A stretch of DNA of 64,000 bases from Octadecabacter antarcticus 307 (GTDB lineage: Bacteria > Pseudomonadota > Alphaproteobacteria > Rhodobacterales > Rhodobacteraceae): positions 4,268,501 through 4,332,500 of the forward strand of contig NC_020911.1 in assembly GCF_000155675.2 (NCBI RefSeq), in the 5' to 3' direction. The translations under genes and the position numbers were made by a program. A model generated the notes under the pieces. It was not told the DNA's origin and made no database searches. It saw only the letters and a program-made list of their open reading frames with translations. Below, piece by piece: positions 25,506-34,230 of this stretch. Numbering within the stretch: the first letter of the stretch is position 1; every line of letters starts with the position of its first letter.

Positions 25506-27125
25506 TCATGATGCGAGGTTTTCAAACAAGCGTGCAACAGCCTCAGCGCCCGGATCAACATGCCCGTCAAGCTGTTCGGCATTGATATACGTTGCGCGGC
25601 CCGCCTTGGCGGACGTCAATGTGGCGGTGTAATCGGCCCCTTTGCGCGCGGCAGTCGCCGCATGCGCAAGCCCGTCGTCAAGCGCCTCAAGTGCTGGAAT
25701 CAACGCATCCACCATCGTGCGATCACCTGGGTTCGCCCCGCCGACGTGGCGCATCCGCTCGAGACCAGATTGCAAAGCAGACCGCATCGATTGTCCGGAC
25801 GCAGACGCATCCCCCGCCGCGGCAAAGAAGATCGCCAACAACACACCGGATGAGCCACCCATGGTCTGGCTCAACTCCAACCCGATGGCGCGGTAAAGCT
25901 GTGTGTGATCAGCCAACGGTAGGGTGTCCATCGCCCCCATCAAAGCACGTGCTGCCGATGCCAATGTGGACCCGGTATCACCATCGCCAGACTTAGCGTC
26001 CAGCACGTTGAGATGATCCTCCGATGCGATCAAGACCTCACAGCACATTGTCAGGAACGCTGCGGTGGCAGGATGGGGCGACGCGGGCGCACGGATCGGC
26101 GACAAGCCATCAGGCAAAGGCAAGACTGTTAAAGGCGCGCGCGGGTGGCATCCGGGCCAGCCCGCGACATCAACAGCCTGTGAAAGCAGTCCCGCATCAT
26201 CCGATGTCATTTCAACAACCGAAACGGAAAACCCATGCATGTCCAACGCAGTCATCATGGCACTTGGACCGATAACAAGCGCAATCCTGCCCCCGATGCT
26301 GGACGCCAAAAGGTCATTCGTCAGGATCGACATTTCCAATACGGACGCCGCGCCCAGATTGTTGATCAACACCGCATGGGGCGCGTCCGCCATGGTCGCC
26401 GCCAACTTTTGGACAACCTTCGCGATAGCGTCCTTGGCCCCAGAAGACGTCACTTGTTCAACACCTGCTTCGCCATGAATACCCAAACCAAGTTCAACCA
26501 TCCCTTCGGGGATACGGTCCTCTTTCGGCGACCCGGGAACAGTGCAGGTGTCCAAGGACATACCAATGCTGCGGCTGTTCTTGATGACCCGTTCCGCAGC
26601 CAGCGTGCAATCTTCCAGCATTGCACCGTTTTCGGCCATTGCACCTGCAATCTTGTGGACAAACAACGTTCCAGCCAAACCTCGCGCCTGCGGCAGGTCC
26701 GGCAAGGCCACATCGTCATCAACGATCACCATGGAAACCTTGTGACCGAAGGCGCGCGCCCGTTCAGCGGCCAGACCAAAGTTCAGCCTGTCTCCCGTGT
26801 AATTCTTGACGATCAATAAACAGCCGGCTGGGCCAGTCACGGCCAAAATTCCTGCCAGCACCGCATCAACAGACGGGGATGCGAAAACATCGCCGCACAC
26901 CGCTGCTGTCAACATACCCGCGCCGACGAAACCCGCATGTGCAGGCTCATGGCCAGACCCACCACCCGAAACTAAGGCGACTTTTGATTTGTCCCAATCA
27001 CTGCGCACGACCACCTTGATGTGCGGGTAGCCGTCAAGACGAGTCAGTTTGCCGCCTGATGCAGCGATCGTGCCGTCGATGGCCTCTGTTACCATGTCTT
27101 CTTTTTGGTTGATAAACTGCTTCAT
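25506..27125 (-). CDS. Dihydroxyacetone kinase-type protein, fused DhaK-DhaL
   Basis: About 539 residues. The N-terminal DhaK domain (~1-330) binds the ketose: 'VALVSGGGSGHEPAHAGFVG' and the region with the expected substrate-binding His ('GLGIHGEAGVEQV'). The C-terminal DhaL domain (~345-539) binds ATP-Mg: 'LDAKSGDGDTGSTLASAARA' and 'GGSSGVLLAIFFAAAG', 'GANPGDRTMVDALIPALEAL'. Fused ATP-dependent kinases of this family phosphorylate dihydroxyacetone or related short ketoses such as erythruloses. It is the last gene of the ABC operon, 14 bp behind an ATPase gene, so its substrate is probably derived from the imported compound. ATG 27125 fits the GGGGGAA site better than ATG 27131. Confidence 0.9.
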   Translation of the reverse strand: MKQFINQKEDMVTEAIDGTIAASGGKLTRLDGYPHIKVVVRSDWDKSKVALVSGGGSGHEPAHAGFVGAGMLTAAVCGDVFASPSVDAVLAGILAVTGPAGCLLIVKNYTGDRLNFGLAAERARAFGHKVSMVIVDDDVALPDLPQARGLAGTLFVHKIAGAMAENGAMLEDCTLAAERVIKNSRSIGMSLDTCTVPGSPKEDRIPEGMVELGLGIHGEAGVEQVTSSGAKDAIAKVVQKLAATMADAPHAVLINNLGAASVLEMSILTNDLLASSIGGRIALVIGPSAMMTALDMHGFSVSVVEMTSDDAGLLSQAVDVAGWPGCHPRAPLTVLPLPDGLSPIRAPASPHPATAAFLTMCCEVLIASEDHLNVLDAKSGDGDTGSTLASAARALMGAMDTLPLADHTQLYRAIGLELSQTMGGSSGVLLAIFFAAAGDASASGQSMRSALQSGLERMRHVGGANPGDRTMVDALIPALEALDDGLAHAATAARKGADYTATLTSAKAGRATYINAEQLDGHVDPGAEAVARLFENLAS

Positions 27126-27139
27126 GGTCATTTCCCCCG

Positions 27140-28135
27140 TTAGGCCACGCGCGCGCCATCAGCGCCGAAATAAAGTGCTTTGTCAGGGCGAATTTTGACA
27201 ACGTCGCCCGCTTTTAGATTGGTGTACGCATCCGTGACCGTAATCAGATCATGGGATTTGAACGATAAGTGAAGGCGCGTCTGGTCGCCTAGATGTTCAA
27301 CGCGATTGACTATGCTGTCTTCACCGTCACCTTGCACAATCTGCTCGGGGCGCAGTCCGATATGTGTGGCAGACGCAGGCCCGCCACCAAACACATCCGC
27401 CGGCAGAACATTGATCCGCGGTTGGCCAAGCCGACTGGCCGCGTAGATACTGACAGGGCTTTCATACACCTCGCGCGGGCTGCCGAATTGCACCAGCTTT
27501 CCGTGGTCCAAAACCCCAACATGGGTTGCCATTGTCATGGCTTCGATCTGATCATGCGTCACATACAGGAATGTTGCACCGGAATTGGCCTGAATACTCT
27601 TCAGCTCAATCCGCAGGTCCGAGCGCAATTTAGCGTCAAGCGAGCTAAGTGGTTCGTCCATCAGATAAACCGACGGCTGGCGCACCAACGCACGGCCAAT
27701 CGACACGCGTTGCATCTCACCACCTGACAAAGCTGTGGCCTTATTATCAAGTTTGTGACTGATCTGCAGAACCTCTGCGACCTCGCCAACCTTGCGGTCA
27801 ATCTCATCCTGCGGTGTCCTGAGGATTGGGGATTTGAGTGGAAACTCGAGGTTCTGGCGGACTGTAAGGTGCGGATAGAGCGAGTATTGTTGGAACACCA
27901 TCGTCACATCGCGCTGCGCGGGCGTATAGCTTGCCATGTCGCGACCACCAATGGTTATGCGTCCGCTGTCCGGCTTGTCGAGGCCAGAGACCATGCGCAA
28001 TGTCGTTGTCTTTCCCGCGCCTGTCGGCCCCAATAAAACAACGAACGACCCGTCTGGAATGGTCATGGACACGTCGTCCAAACCAATCTGGTCGCCAAAG
28101 GACTTGGAAATATTTGTAAGGGTGACTTCAGCCAT
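27140..28135 (-). CDS. Sugar/polyol ABC transporter ATP-binding protein 2
   Basis: A 331-residue CUT1-type ATPase: Walker A 'GPTGAGKTTTLRMVSGLD', Q-loop 'MVFQQYSLYPHLTVRQNLEF', signature 'ALSGGEMQRVSIGRA' (Gly-Glu-Met instead of the usual Gly-Gln-Arg), Walker B 'VYLMDEPLSSLDA' and 'YVTHDQIEAM', with a C-terminal OB domain. It sits one base behind a second, different ATPase gene. Two ATPases plus two permeases imply an asymmetric heterodimeric importer, as in the rhizobial glycerol transporter GlpSTPQV. Which polyol or sugar is carried cannot be read from the sequence. Confidence 0.92.
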   Translation of the reverse strand: MAEVTLTNISKSFGDQIGLDDVSMTIPDGSFVVLLGPTGAGKTTTLRMVSGLDKPDSGRITIGGRDMASYTPAQRDVTMVFQQYSLYPHLTVRQNLEFPLKSPILRTPQDEIDRKVGEVAEVLQISHKLDNKATALSGGEMQRVSIGRALVRQPSVYLMDEPLSSLDAKLRSDLRIELKSIQANSGATFLYVTHDQIEAMTMATHVGVLDHGKLVQFGSPREVYESPVSIYAASRLGQPRINVLPADVFGGGPASATHIGLRPEQIVQGDGEDSIVNRVEHLGDQTRLHLSFKSHDLITVTDAYTNLKAGDVVKIRPDKALYFGADGARVA

Positions 28136-28136
28136 C

Positions 28137-29225
28137 TTAGATCACTCCTTGGTTGGCATGGCTGCGCAATGCGTGGCCAGTGGATGCATCGAAAAGGGTG
28201 ACAGTGCGCGGATCAAACCGCAGACCGGTTTGTTGCCCAACGGAAATCTTATCCGACGACGCAACCCGCGCTTTGATCTGCCCGTTGGGTGTATCCAGCG
28301 TGACGATCTGTGTCGTGCCAAGGTATTCTGTGGCCACGACACGCCCGCGGTAGCCTGCACTGTCATCAAGAAAGATATGCTCTGGGCGGATACCGAACGT
28401 CAAATCACCGTTGACGCCATCAATGGATTTGGGGATCTCCAGCGAGACGTTCTCAAGCTGAACGCTGTCAGTATCCTTTGAAACACTTCCCTTAAAGTCG
28501 AGGAAATTCATACAAGGCGACCCAATAAATTGCGCTACAAATTTTGTCGCGGGCCAGTCATAAATTTCTTGTGGTACGCCAAACTGTTCAACAACACCGT
28601 GGTTCATCACGACGATCTTGTCGCCCATCTGCATCGCCTCAAGCTGGTCATGGGTCACATAAACCGTCGTGGCATTCATACGATCATGCAGCGCGCGCAA
28701 TTCTTCAGACATATGCTCGCGGAATTCTGCGTCCAATGCACCCAGAGGTTCGTCCATAAAGAACGCTTTGGGGTCGCGTACAATCGCTCGGCCAAGGGCG
28801 ACGCGCTGACGGTCACCACCAGACAGACCGCCGACAGACTTATTAAGGATGTCCGTGATGCCAAGGATCTCGGCAATCTCATGTACCTTTTTCTTTACTT
28901 GCGCCTTTGGCATGCCTTGGCTGCGCAACGGGTAGCTGATGTTCTTGCCCACATTCATATGCGGATACAGTGCGAACATCTGAAACACGAAGGCGATATC
29001 GCGCTTGCTGGCGGGTTTTTGGCCCACTTCCTCACCGTCGATGTAAATCTCGCCTGATGTCGGCAGTTCAAGCCCCGCCATCATCCGCAGTGTCGTGGTC
29101 TTGCCGCAGCCTGATGGGCCAAGCAGCATAAAAAACTCGCCATCCTCAATCGTGAAGGTTGAAGATTTTACCGCATTGAACGACCCAAAATCCTTACGCA
29201 CGTTTTCAATTCTTATCTGTGCCAT
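28137..29225 (-). CDS. Sugar/polyol ABC transporter ATP-binding protein 1
   Basis: A 362-residue CUT1-type ATPase: Walker A 'GPSGCGKTTTLRMMAGLE', Q-loop 'FVFQMFALYPHMNVGKNISY', signature 'GLSGGDRQRVALGRA', Walker B 'AFFMDEPLGALDA', H-loop 'YVTHDQLEAMQMGDK', then the OB-fold domain with 'TFGIRPEHIFLDD'. It follows the small membrane protein gene by three bases. With the neighbouring ATPase it would drive the importer formed by the two permeases upstream. Confidence 0.92.
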   Translation of the reverse strand: MAQIRIENVRKDFGSFNAVKSSTFTIEDGEFFMLLGPSGCGKTTTLRMMAGLELPTSGEIYIDGEEVGQKPASKRDIAFVFQMFALYPHMNVGKNISYPLRSQGMPKAQVKKKVHEIAEILGITDILNKSVGGLSGGDRQRVALGRAIVRDPKAFFMDEPLGALDAEFREHMSEELRALHDRMNATTVYVTHDQLEAMQMGDKIVVMNHGVVEQFGVPQEIYDWPATKFVAQFIGSPCMNFLDFKGSVSKDTDSVQLENVSLEIPKSIDGVNGDLTFGIRPEHIFLDDSAGYRGRVVATEYLGTTQIVTLDTPNGQIKARVASSDKISVGQQTGLRFDPRTVTLFDASTGHALRSHANQGVI

Positions 29226-29228
29226 TTG

Positions 29229-29429
29229 TTACTCCGGAAAATGGCTGACGATGATGAACATCACCGTGCCGACAAGGGTTACAATAAATGAGTAGCTATA
29301 AAGAATGAGCAGGAACGGTTGCATCAGCATGATGACCCCTAATGCGATGAGGATGGTCGCCAGCGTTTCCCATGAGCCACGGCGAAACCGCACGAGACCA
29401 CTGAGGAAGGTGTTGATAAAGACGATCAT
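29229..29429 (-). CDS. Small membrane protein in ABC operon
   Basis: 66 residues with two hydrophobic segments: 'TLATILIALGVIMLMQPFLL' and 'YSFIVTLVGTVMFIIVSHF'. Its ATG overlaps the stop of the preceding permease gene (ATGA), and the next gene begins three bases after its stop. The tight coupling argues that it is real. I do not recognise the family; glycerol-type ABC operons of alphaproteobacteria often carry a small membrane protein at this place. It could stabilise the permease complex. Confidence 0.65.
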   Translation of the reverse strand: MIVFINTFLSGLVRFRRGSWETLATILIALGVIMLMQPFLLILYSYSFIVTLVGTVMFIIVSHFPE

Positions 29430-30364
29430 TTGCGAACCGCTCCGAATGTGATCCCACGCAGCAGGTGCTTGCGCAACAAAATGGTAAAGACCATAACAGG
29501 GATGAGAAAGATCGTCGCACCTGCCGCAACTGCAGGCCAATCTTTGCCGCTCGTGCCAATGATTGTCGGGATGAACGGCGGCGCAGTTTGTGCCGTGCCA
29601 GACGTCAGAAGAACGGCAAAGGCATATTCGTTCCACGCAAAGATCAGGCAAAAGATTGCTGTCGATGCGATGCCAGTGGCTGCCTGTGGCAAGACCACTT
29701 TGTAGAAGGCTTGGAACCGCGTGTAACCGTCGATCAGTGCAGCTTCTTCATATTCAATCGGGATCTCGTCGATGAACCCTTTCAGCAACCAGACCGACAA
29801 TGACAAGTTCACTGCGGTATACAGCAGGATCATACCAAGGTGCGTGTCGTTAAGCCCCAAATTTCGGAACATCAGGAAGATCGGAATGGCAACAGCAATC
29901 GGCGGCATCATCCGGGTGGACAGAATGAAGAACAACAAATCATCCTTAAGCGGCACCTTAAAGCGGCTGAACGCATAGGCCGCCATCGTCCCGAGGACCA
30001 TACACAGTGCCGTCGACCCAAACCCGATGATGACCGAGTTTAAGAAACGTTCACCGTAGCGCGATGGTCCGGAAATGACCGTACCGCGTTCGCGGGCGAT
30101 TTCGTCGTACCACGTGGTTGGCGGCCCAGCGGCCTCAAGCATATCGTCCGTCGCGCGGGTCCGATCCGTGAACAGGTTCACATAGCCTTCAAGCGTGGGT
30201 TCAAAAACGACAACAGGTGGATAGGCGATTGAATCAACAGGCGATTTGAAGCCCGTGGCAACGATCCAAAGCAGCGGGATCAGCGTGATAACAGCATAGG
30301 CCACCACTAAGATACCAGCGAACCATTTGGCGCCCTTGGACGGGTCTGTGACTGAAAAGCTCAT
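29426..30364 (-). CDS. Sugar/polyol ABC permease 2 (MalG type)
   Basis: About 312 residues with six membrane segments. The EAA loop that contacts the ATPase is 'EYEEAALIDGYTRFQAFYKV' followed by 'VLPQAATGI'. A long periplasmic loop lies between the first two segments (~35-110). ATG 30364 is chosen because it overlaps the stop of the upstream permease (ATGA) and fits the family start; the longer open frame upstream has no similarity. It pairs with the other permease to form the membrane channel. Confidence 0.92.
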   Translation of the reverse strand: MSFSVTDPSKGAKWFAGILVVAYAVITLIPLLWIVATGFKSPVDSIAYPPVVVFEPTLEGYVNLFTDRTRATDDMLEAAGPPTTWYDEIARERGTVISGPSRYGERFLNSVIIGFGSTALCMVLGTMAAYAFSRFKVPLKDDLLFFILSTRMMPPIAVAIPIFLMFRNLGLNDTHLGMILLYTAVNLSLSVWLLKGFIDEIPIEYEEAALIDGYTRFQAFYKVVLPQAATGIASTAIFCLIFAWNEYAFAVLLTSGTAQTAPPFIPTIIGTSGKDWPAVAAGATIFLIPVMVFTILLRKHLLRGITFGAVRK

Positions 30365-31308
30365 CGTTCTTTTACCTTGTTCAGGGCTTTGACGTAGATC
30401 GACGCAAGGCCGAAGACGGTCACAAAGAGGATCACAGCGTAGGCGCTTGAATAGCCCGTGCGCCATTTTTCAAACGCTTCGCGCTTCAGATCGATTGAAG
30501 TCAGCGTGGTCGTGTTGCCCGGCCCACCGCCAGTGAGTTGCACGACCAGATCGAACATCTTGAAATTCTCAATCCCGCGAAACAGCACGGCCAACATCAA
30601 AAACGGCAACGCCATCGGAATCGTTATGGTCCAAAATTGCCGCCATTTGCTGGCACGGTCACATTCGGCGGCCTCATAGATACTGTCTGGGATTGACCTA
30701 AGCCCCGCCAGACAGATCAGCATCACAAACGGTGTCCACATCCATGTGTCGGCGATGACAATCGCCCAAGGGGCCAGATGCACATCCCCAATCATCGAGA
30801 AACTGGCCGGATCGCCACCTGTGAAAAACGTAACCGCATAGTTGAACAAGCCGATTTGTGGCTGATACAGGAACGTCCAGAAGTTACCGACCACGGCGGG
30901 CGACAGCATCATCGGGAAAACGATAATCGTCGTCCACAAATCGTTGCCCTTGAATTTCTTATTGATCAGGTAGGCCAATGTGAAGCCAATCAGCACCTGC
31001 AATACAATCGTCCAGATCAAGAAATGTGCGGTGGCCTGCATCGTGGCCCAGACGTCGGGATCGTTCAAAATGCGTTGGTAATTTCGCAAGCCCACCCACT
31101 CAACATCGTTGTTGGGACGGTTAACGCGGAAGTTGGTAAAGCTTAGGCGGATCGTCCAGATCAGCGGGAAGATATTCACAGCCAGCAGCAAAAACAAAGT
31201 GGGGGCCACGAATATCCACGCGATGGTGCGATCCGAAAGCCCGCGAATGCGCTTTGCTACCCCGTCGGGCGTTTTGGCCGCCGCCCTGTCCATGGGGGAG
31301 TGTATCAT
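30361..31308 (-). CDS. Sugar/polyol ABC permease 1 (MalF/UgpA type)
   Basis: 315 residues with six membrane segments, starting around residue 28 ('TIAWIFVAPTLFLLLAVNIF'). The EAA loop reads 'IPDSIYEAAECDRASKWRQF' and then 'WTITIPMALPF'. ATG 31308 has AAGGAATACTG upstream. It lies 139 bp behind the binding-protein gene, a spacing that often contains an attenuating structure in such operons; I do not see a strong one here. Confidence 0.92.
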   Translation of the reverse strand: MIHSPMDRAAAKTPDGVAKRIRGLSDRTIAWIFVAPTLFLLLAVNIFPLIWTIRLSFTNFRVNRPNNDVEWVGLRNYQRILNDPDVWATMQATAHFLIWTIVLQVLIGFTLAYLINKKFKGNDLWTTIIVFPMMLSPAVVGNFWTFLYQPQIGLFNYAVTFFTGGDPASFSMIGDVHLAPWAIVIADTWMWTPFVMLICLAGLRSIPDSIYEAAECDRASKWRQFWTITIPMALPFLMLAVLFRGIENFKMFDLVVQLTGGGPGNTTTLTSIDLKREAFEKWRTGYSSAYAVILFVTVFGLASIYVKALNKVKER

Positions 31309-31447
31309 ATCAGTATTCCTTCAGGCGCGGGGTGCAGCCCGTGAAGATGAATGTATCAGGAGAATGAACCGCCAGCCGATAAAAACCGGCTGGCGTTCAA
31401 GGTGTTAGTCGCCAAACCAAAGGATGGCGTCCGACAAGGAAGAACCT

Positions 31448-32782
31448 TTAGATCTTGCCTTCGTCCTCGAAGACTTCGATCCAATCACGAACCAAACCAT
31501 CCAAGGCTTCTTGCGCAGTACCTTCACCGGCGATCACAAAATTATGCATGCGTTCCTGCATCGGGATCAGCAGGTCCGCATAGGCAGGCTCTGCCCAGAA
31601 GTCTTTCACGATCGCCATAGAGTCGAGGAACGTCTGCGCATATGGTTGGCTGGTTGCGAAATCGGGTTGTTCGACCACGGCGCGCAATGCAGATGCACCG
31701 CCCAGATCCCACCAACGCTGTTGAACCTCAGGTTGGGCAAACCACTGGATGTATTCCAGAGCAGCATCCTGTTTTTCAGAGTAAGCAACAACCGAGATAC
31801 CCTGCCCGCCCAATTGCGCAAACTGGCCGGCTGGGCCTGGTGGATTCGCGAAGTAACCGGAATTGCCGCCACCGACATTTTCGTCCGCTTCAACACCTGG
31901 CCAGATGAACGCAAAGTTCATTTGCATCGCAACCTGACCGGATCGGTAGGCATCGATGTTCTCGCCCATATACCAGTTTGACGAACCGGGAGGCGTGCCA
32001 ACATCATATAAGTCTTTGTAAAACTGGAGCCCTTCAACAGCTCCGGCAGAGTTTACAAAACCCTCGATGTCATAGGGCTGATCTGGGTTTTGGTATTGAA
32101 ATCCATAATTATACAAAGCGTTCGTTACGCCCATAGTGATGCCTTCGGACCCTCTCTCTGTGTAGATCGCGGCACCATAGACCATGGTACCATCAATATC
32201 GCGACCCTGAAAGAACTCGGCGATGTCCTTAAGCTCGGCAAGCGATGCAGGAACGTCCAGCACACGCCCGAATGTGTCCATGAATTCTGCCTGAAGCTCA
32301 GGGCGCTCGAACCAGTCTTTGCGGTACGTCCAGCCAACAACATCGGCGTAGGCGGGCAATGCGTAATAGTTCGGCGTGTTCTTTGGCCATTCAGCATAAC
32401 CAGTTACTGTTGCTGGCAGGAAATCATCCATGCTGATACCGTTGGCATCAAAGAAATCGTTCAATTTCACATAGTGGCCGTTTTCAGCACCGCCACCGAT
32501 CCATTGACTATCACCGATCATAAGATCGCATAACTGCCCACGTGAATTAAGCTCGTTCAACATGCGATCAGCGAAGCTGGTCCATGGCACGAATTCGAAA
32601 TTCATCGTGTGGCCTGATTGCTCTTCGAAATCTTTACTCAGCTCAATCAGCGAGTTTGCTGGGTCCCAAGCAGCCCAGCACAATGTTAAGTCTGTCGCGT
32701 GGCCGTCGGCCACCACAGCAGTGGTCATGCCCGTCGCCAGAATTGCGCCCGCGGCCGCTGTCATCATTAAATTGGATCTCAT
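31448..32782 (-). CDS. ABC transporter extracellular solute-binding protein
   Basis: 444 residues. Signal peptide 'MRSNLMMTAAAGAILATGMT' with Ala-x-Ala-type cleavage near 'VVADGHA', then a family 1 solute-binding fold: 'LCWAAWDPANSLIELSKDFE', 'FVPWTSFADRMLNELNSRGQ' and 'DLMIGDSQWIGGGAENGHYV'. Periplasmic; it delivers the substrate to the permeases. ATG 32782 is preceded by GGAGGAGAGATCAA. It is the first gene of the seven-gene operon ending in the DhaK-type kinase. The ligand is probably a polyol or small sugar (inference from the kinase). Confidence 0.92.
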   Translation of the reverse strand: MRSNLMMTAAAGAILATGMTTAVVADGHATDLTLCWAAWDPANSLIELSKDFEEQSGHTMNFEFVPWTSFADRMLNELNSRGQLCDLMIGDSQWIGGGAENGHYVKLNDFFDANGISMDDFLPATVTGYAEWPKNTPNYYALPAYADVVGWTYRKDWFERPELQAEFMDTFGRVLDVPASLAELKDIAEFFQGRDIDGTMVYGAAIYTERGSEGITMGVTNALYNYGFQYQNPDQPYDIEGFVNSAGAVEGLQFYKDLYDVGTPPGSSNWYMGENIDAYRSGQVAMQMNFAFIWPGVEADENVGGGNSGYFANPPGPAGQFAQLGGQGISVVAYSEKQDAALEYIQWFAQPEVQQRWWDLGGASALRAVVEQPDFATSQPYAQTFLDSMAIVKDFWAEPAYADLLIPMQERMHNFVIAGEGTAQEALDGLVRDWIEVFEDEGKI

Positions 32783-32852
32783 TTGATCTCTCCTCCCAAG
32801 GATTGTTGCAAGCCCAGCCCCCTCGCCGTGCTTTCTTAGTCGGACAAACACT

Positions 32853-32902
32853 AATGACGCACGTGCCTCAAAACAAGCATTTTCTGAGACACGTGCGTCA
32901 TT
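32853..32902. promoter_or_regulatory. LacI-type operator pair between operon and regulator
   Basis: Two inverted 18-bp sites: AATGACGCACGTGCCTCA (32853-32870) and TGAGACACGTGCGTCATT (32885-32902), identical in 17 of 18 positions when reversed, separated by 14 bp. Each is centred on CACGTG with the central CG typical of LacI-family operators. They lie 70-120 bp upstream of the binding-protein ATG and ~90 bp upstream of the regulator, so one repressor could control both directions. Confidence 0.7.
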
Positions 32903-32992
32903 AAGTGCTATGTCACGCAAGCGATCCGTGATTATTCAAAGTGATTTAGAGTTTTAAAGCACTGATATAAATAATGAAAATATGATTTTCCA

Positions 32993-34027
32993 ATGCATAA
33001 ACTCATAGTTCGGCCAACAACAAAAGATCTTGCAAAGGCTGCCGGCGTCAGTCGCGCAACAGTTGATCGTGTTCTAAATGGGCGCGAAGGCGTGAAGCAA
33101 AAGACCGTCGACAGGGTCCAGCAAGCGATCAAGGATTTAGGATTCGTTCGTAATTTGCAGGCCGCAAATCTTGCGAAATCTCAAAGCTATCGCTTTATTT
33201 TTGCCCTGCCCAAGTCCGGAGATCAATTTCTGGAACAAATCGTCCAGCACATCGCAGAAGCTGAAAAAATATTCTCGTCCGACAACGTCTCTTGTGATGT
33301 CCGCCATATCGACGAAAACGACCCGCATAGTATCTCGGATTTCCTCGATACCCTCGTACCAAGCGATGTCACTGGTGTCGCGATCATGTCGCCCGAAACA
33401 CCGCAAGTGCGTGACGCGATTGCACGTCTCCAAGACGGAGGCATCGCAGCACTGCCTTTCATCTCCAACCAAACGATGATGGACGCAGATTGGGTCGGTA
33501 TCGACAACCGCGCGGCGGGTGCGACCGCAGCCCTCTTGCTCGGGCAATTTGTCGGGCAACGGTCTGGTTCAATCATGGTTATCTCTGAAAGCATGCAGTC
33601 ACGCGATAGCCTAGAAAGGCGCTTGGGGTTTGATGACGAACTGAATCTCAATTTCGCCCACCTACGCGCCCTGCCGTCGCTCGAAACTTATGGCAATGAA
33701 GCCCGCGCCAAAGAAATCATTGCGGTATCGCTAACCAGCAACCCCGACACGGTCGGAATTTACGTTGTCACGACAGAGGCCCGCACGCCATTGTCGATTG
33801 TTGAGGCGTTGGAAATTGACCCCTCGATCATCAAAATCGCCCATGAACGGACTCCATTTACAGTAAACGCATTGCGCACCAATGCTGTAAACGGGATCAT
33901 TGCCCAAGACGCGGGACACCTTGTGCGTAGCGCCATCAGGCGCCTCAAAGGGAAAGTGGACAAACAGCAAACCCTTGGGTCGCAAGAAAAGATCCGGATC
34001 GATATCCTACTTCGCACGAACGTTTGA
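32993..34027 (+). CDS. LacI-family transcriptional regulator
   Basis: 344 residues. N-terminal helix-turn-helix 'TTKDLAKAAGVSRATVDRVL' with hinge helix region 'LGFVRNLQAANLAKSQSYRF', followed by a periplasmic-binding-protein-like sensor domain ('GVAIMSPETPQVRDAIARL', 'DWVGIDNRAAGATAALLLGQ'). Divergent from the ABC operon. The effector is presumably the imported sugar/polyol or its phosphate. The end of the protein, 'EKIRIDILLRTNV', is complete. Confidence 0.92.
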   Translation: MHKLIVRPTTKDLAKAAGVSRATVDRVLNGREGVKQKTVDRVQQAIKDLGFVRNLQAANLAKSQSYRFIFALPKSGDQFLEQIVQHIAEAEKIFSSDNVSCDVRHIDENDPHSISDFLDTLVPSDVTGVAIMSPETPQVRDAIARLQDGGIAALPFISNQTMMDADWVGIDNRAAGATAALLLGQFVGQRSGSIMVISESMQSRDSLERRLGFDDELNLNFAHLRALPSLETYGNEARAKEIIAVSLTSNPDTVGIYVVTTEARTPLSIVEALEIDPSIIKIAHERTPFTVNALRTNAVNGIIAQDAGHLVRSAIRRLKGKVDKQQTLGSQEKIRIDILLRTNV

Positions 34028-34230
34028 AAGCTGGGCACGGCGTCGGTGACTTTTCCGCGTGACGGCATGACTGAGGTCGCTTTCGCATCGTGAGCGACAG
34101 ACAGCGCAATAGCCTTCACTCATTTTCGGCATTATGGAGCAAGCTCACCAAATAAGGTTATTTATCAGCTTACCTCTAATGATGGGTTCTATATTCGTCC
34201 CAATGTCAATCGCAGCGTAACAAGGGGCCG

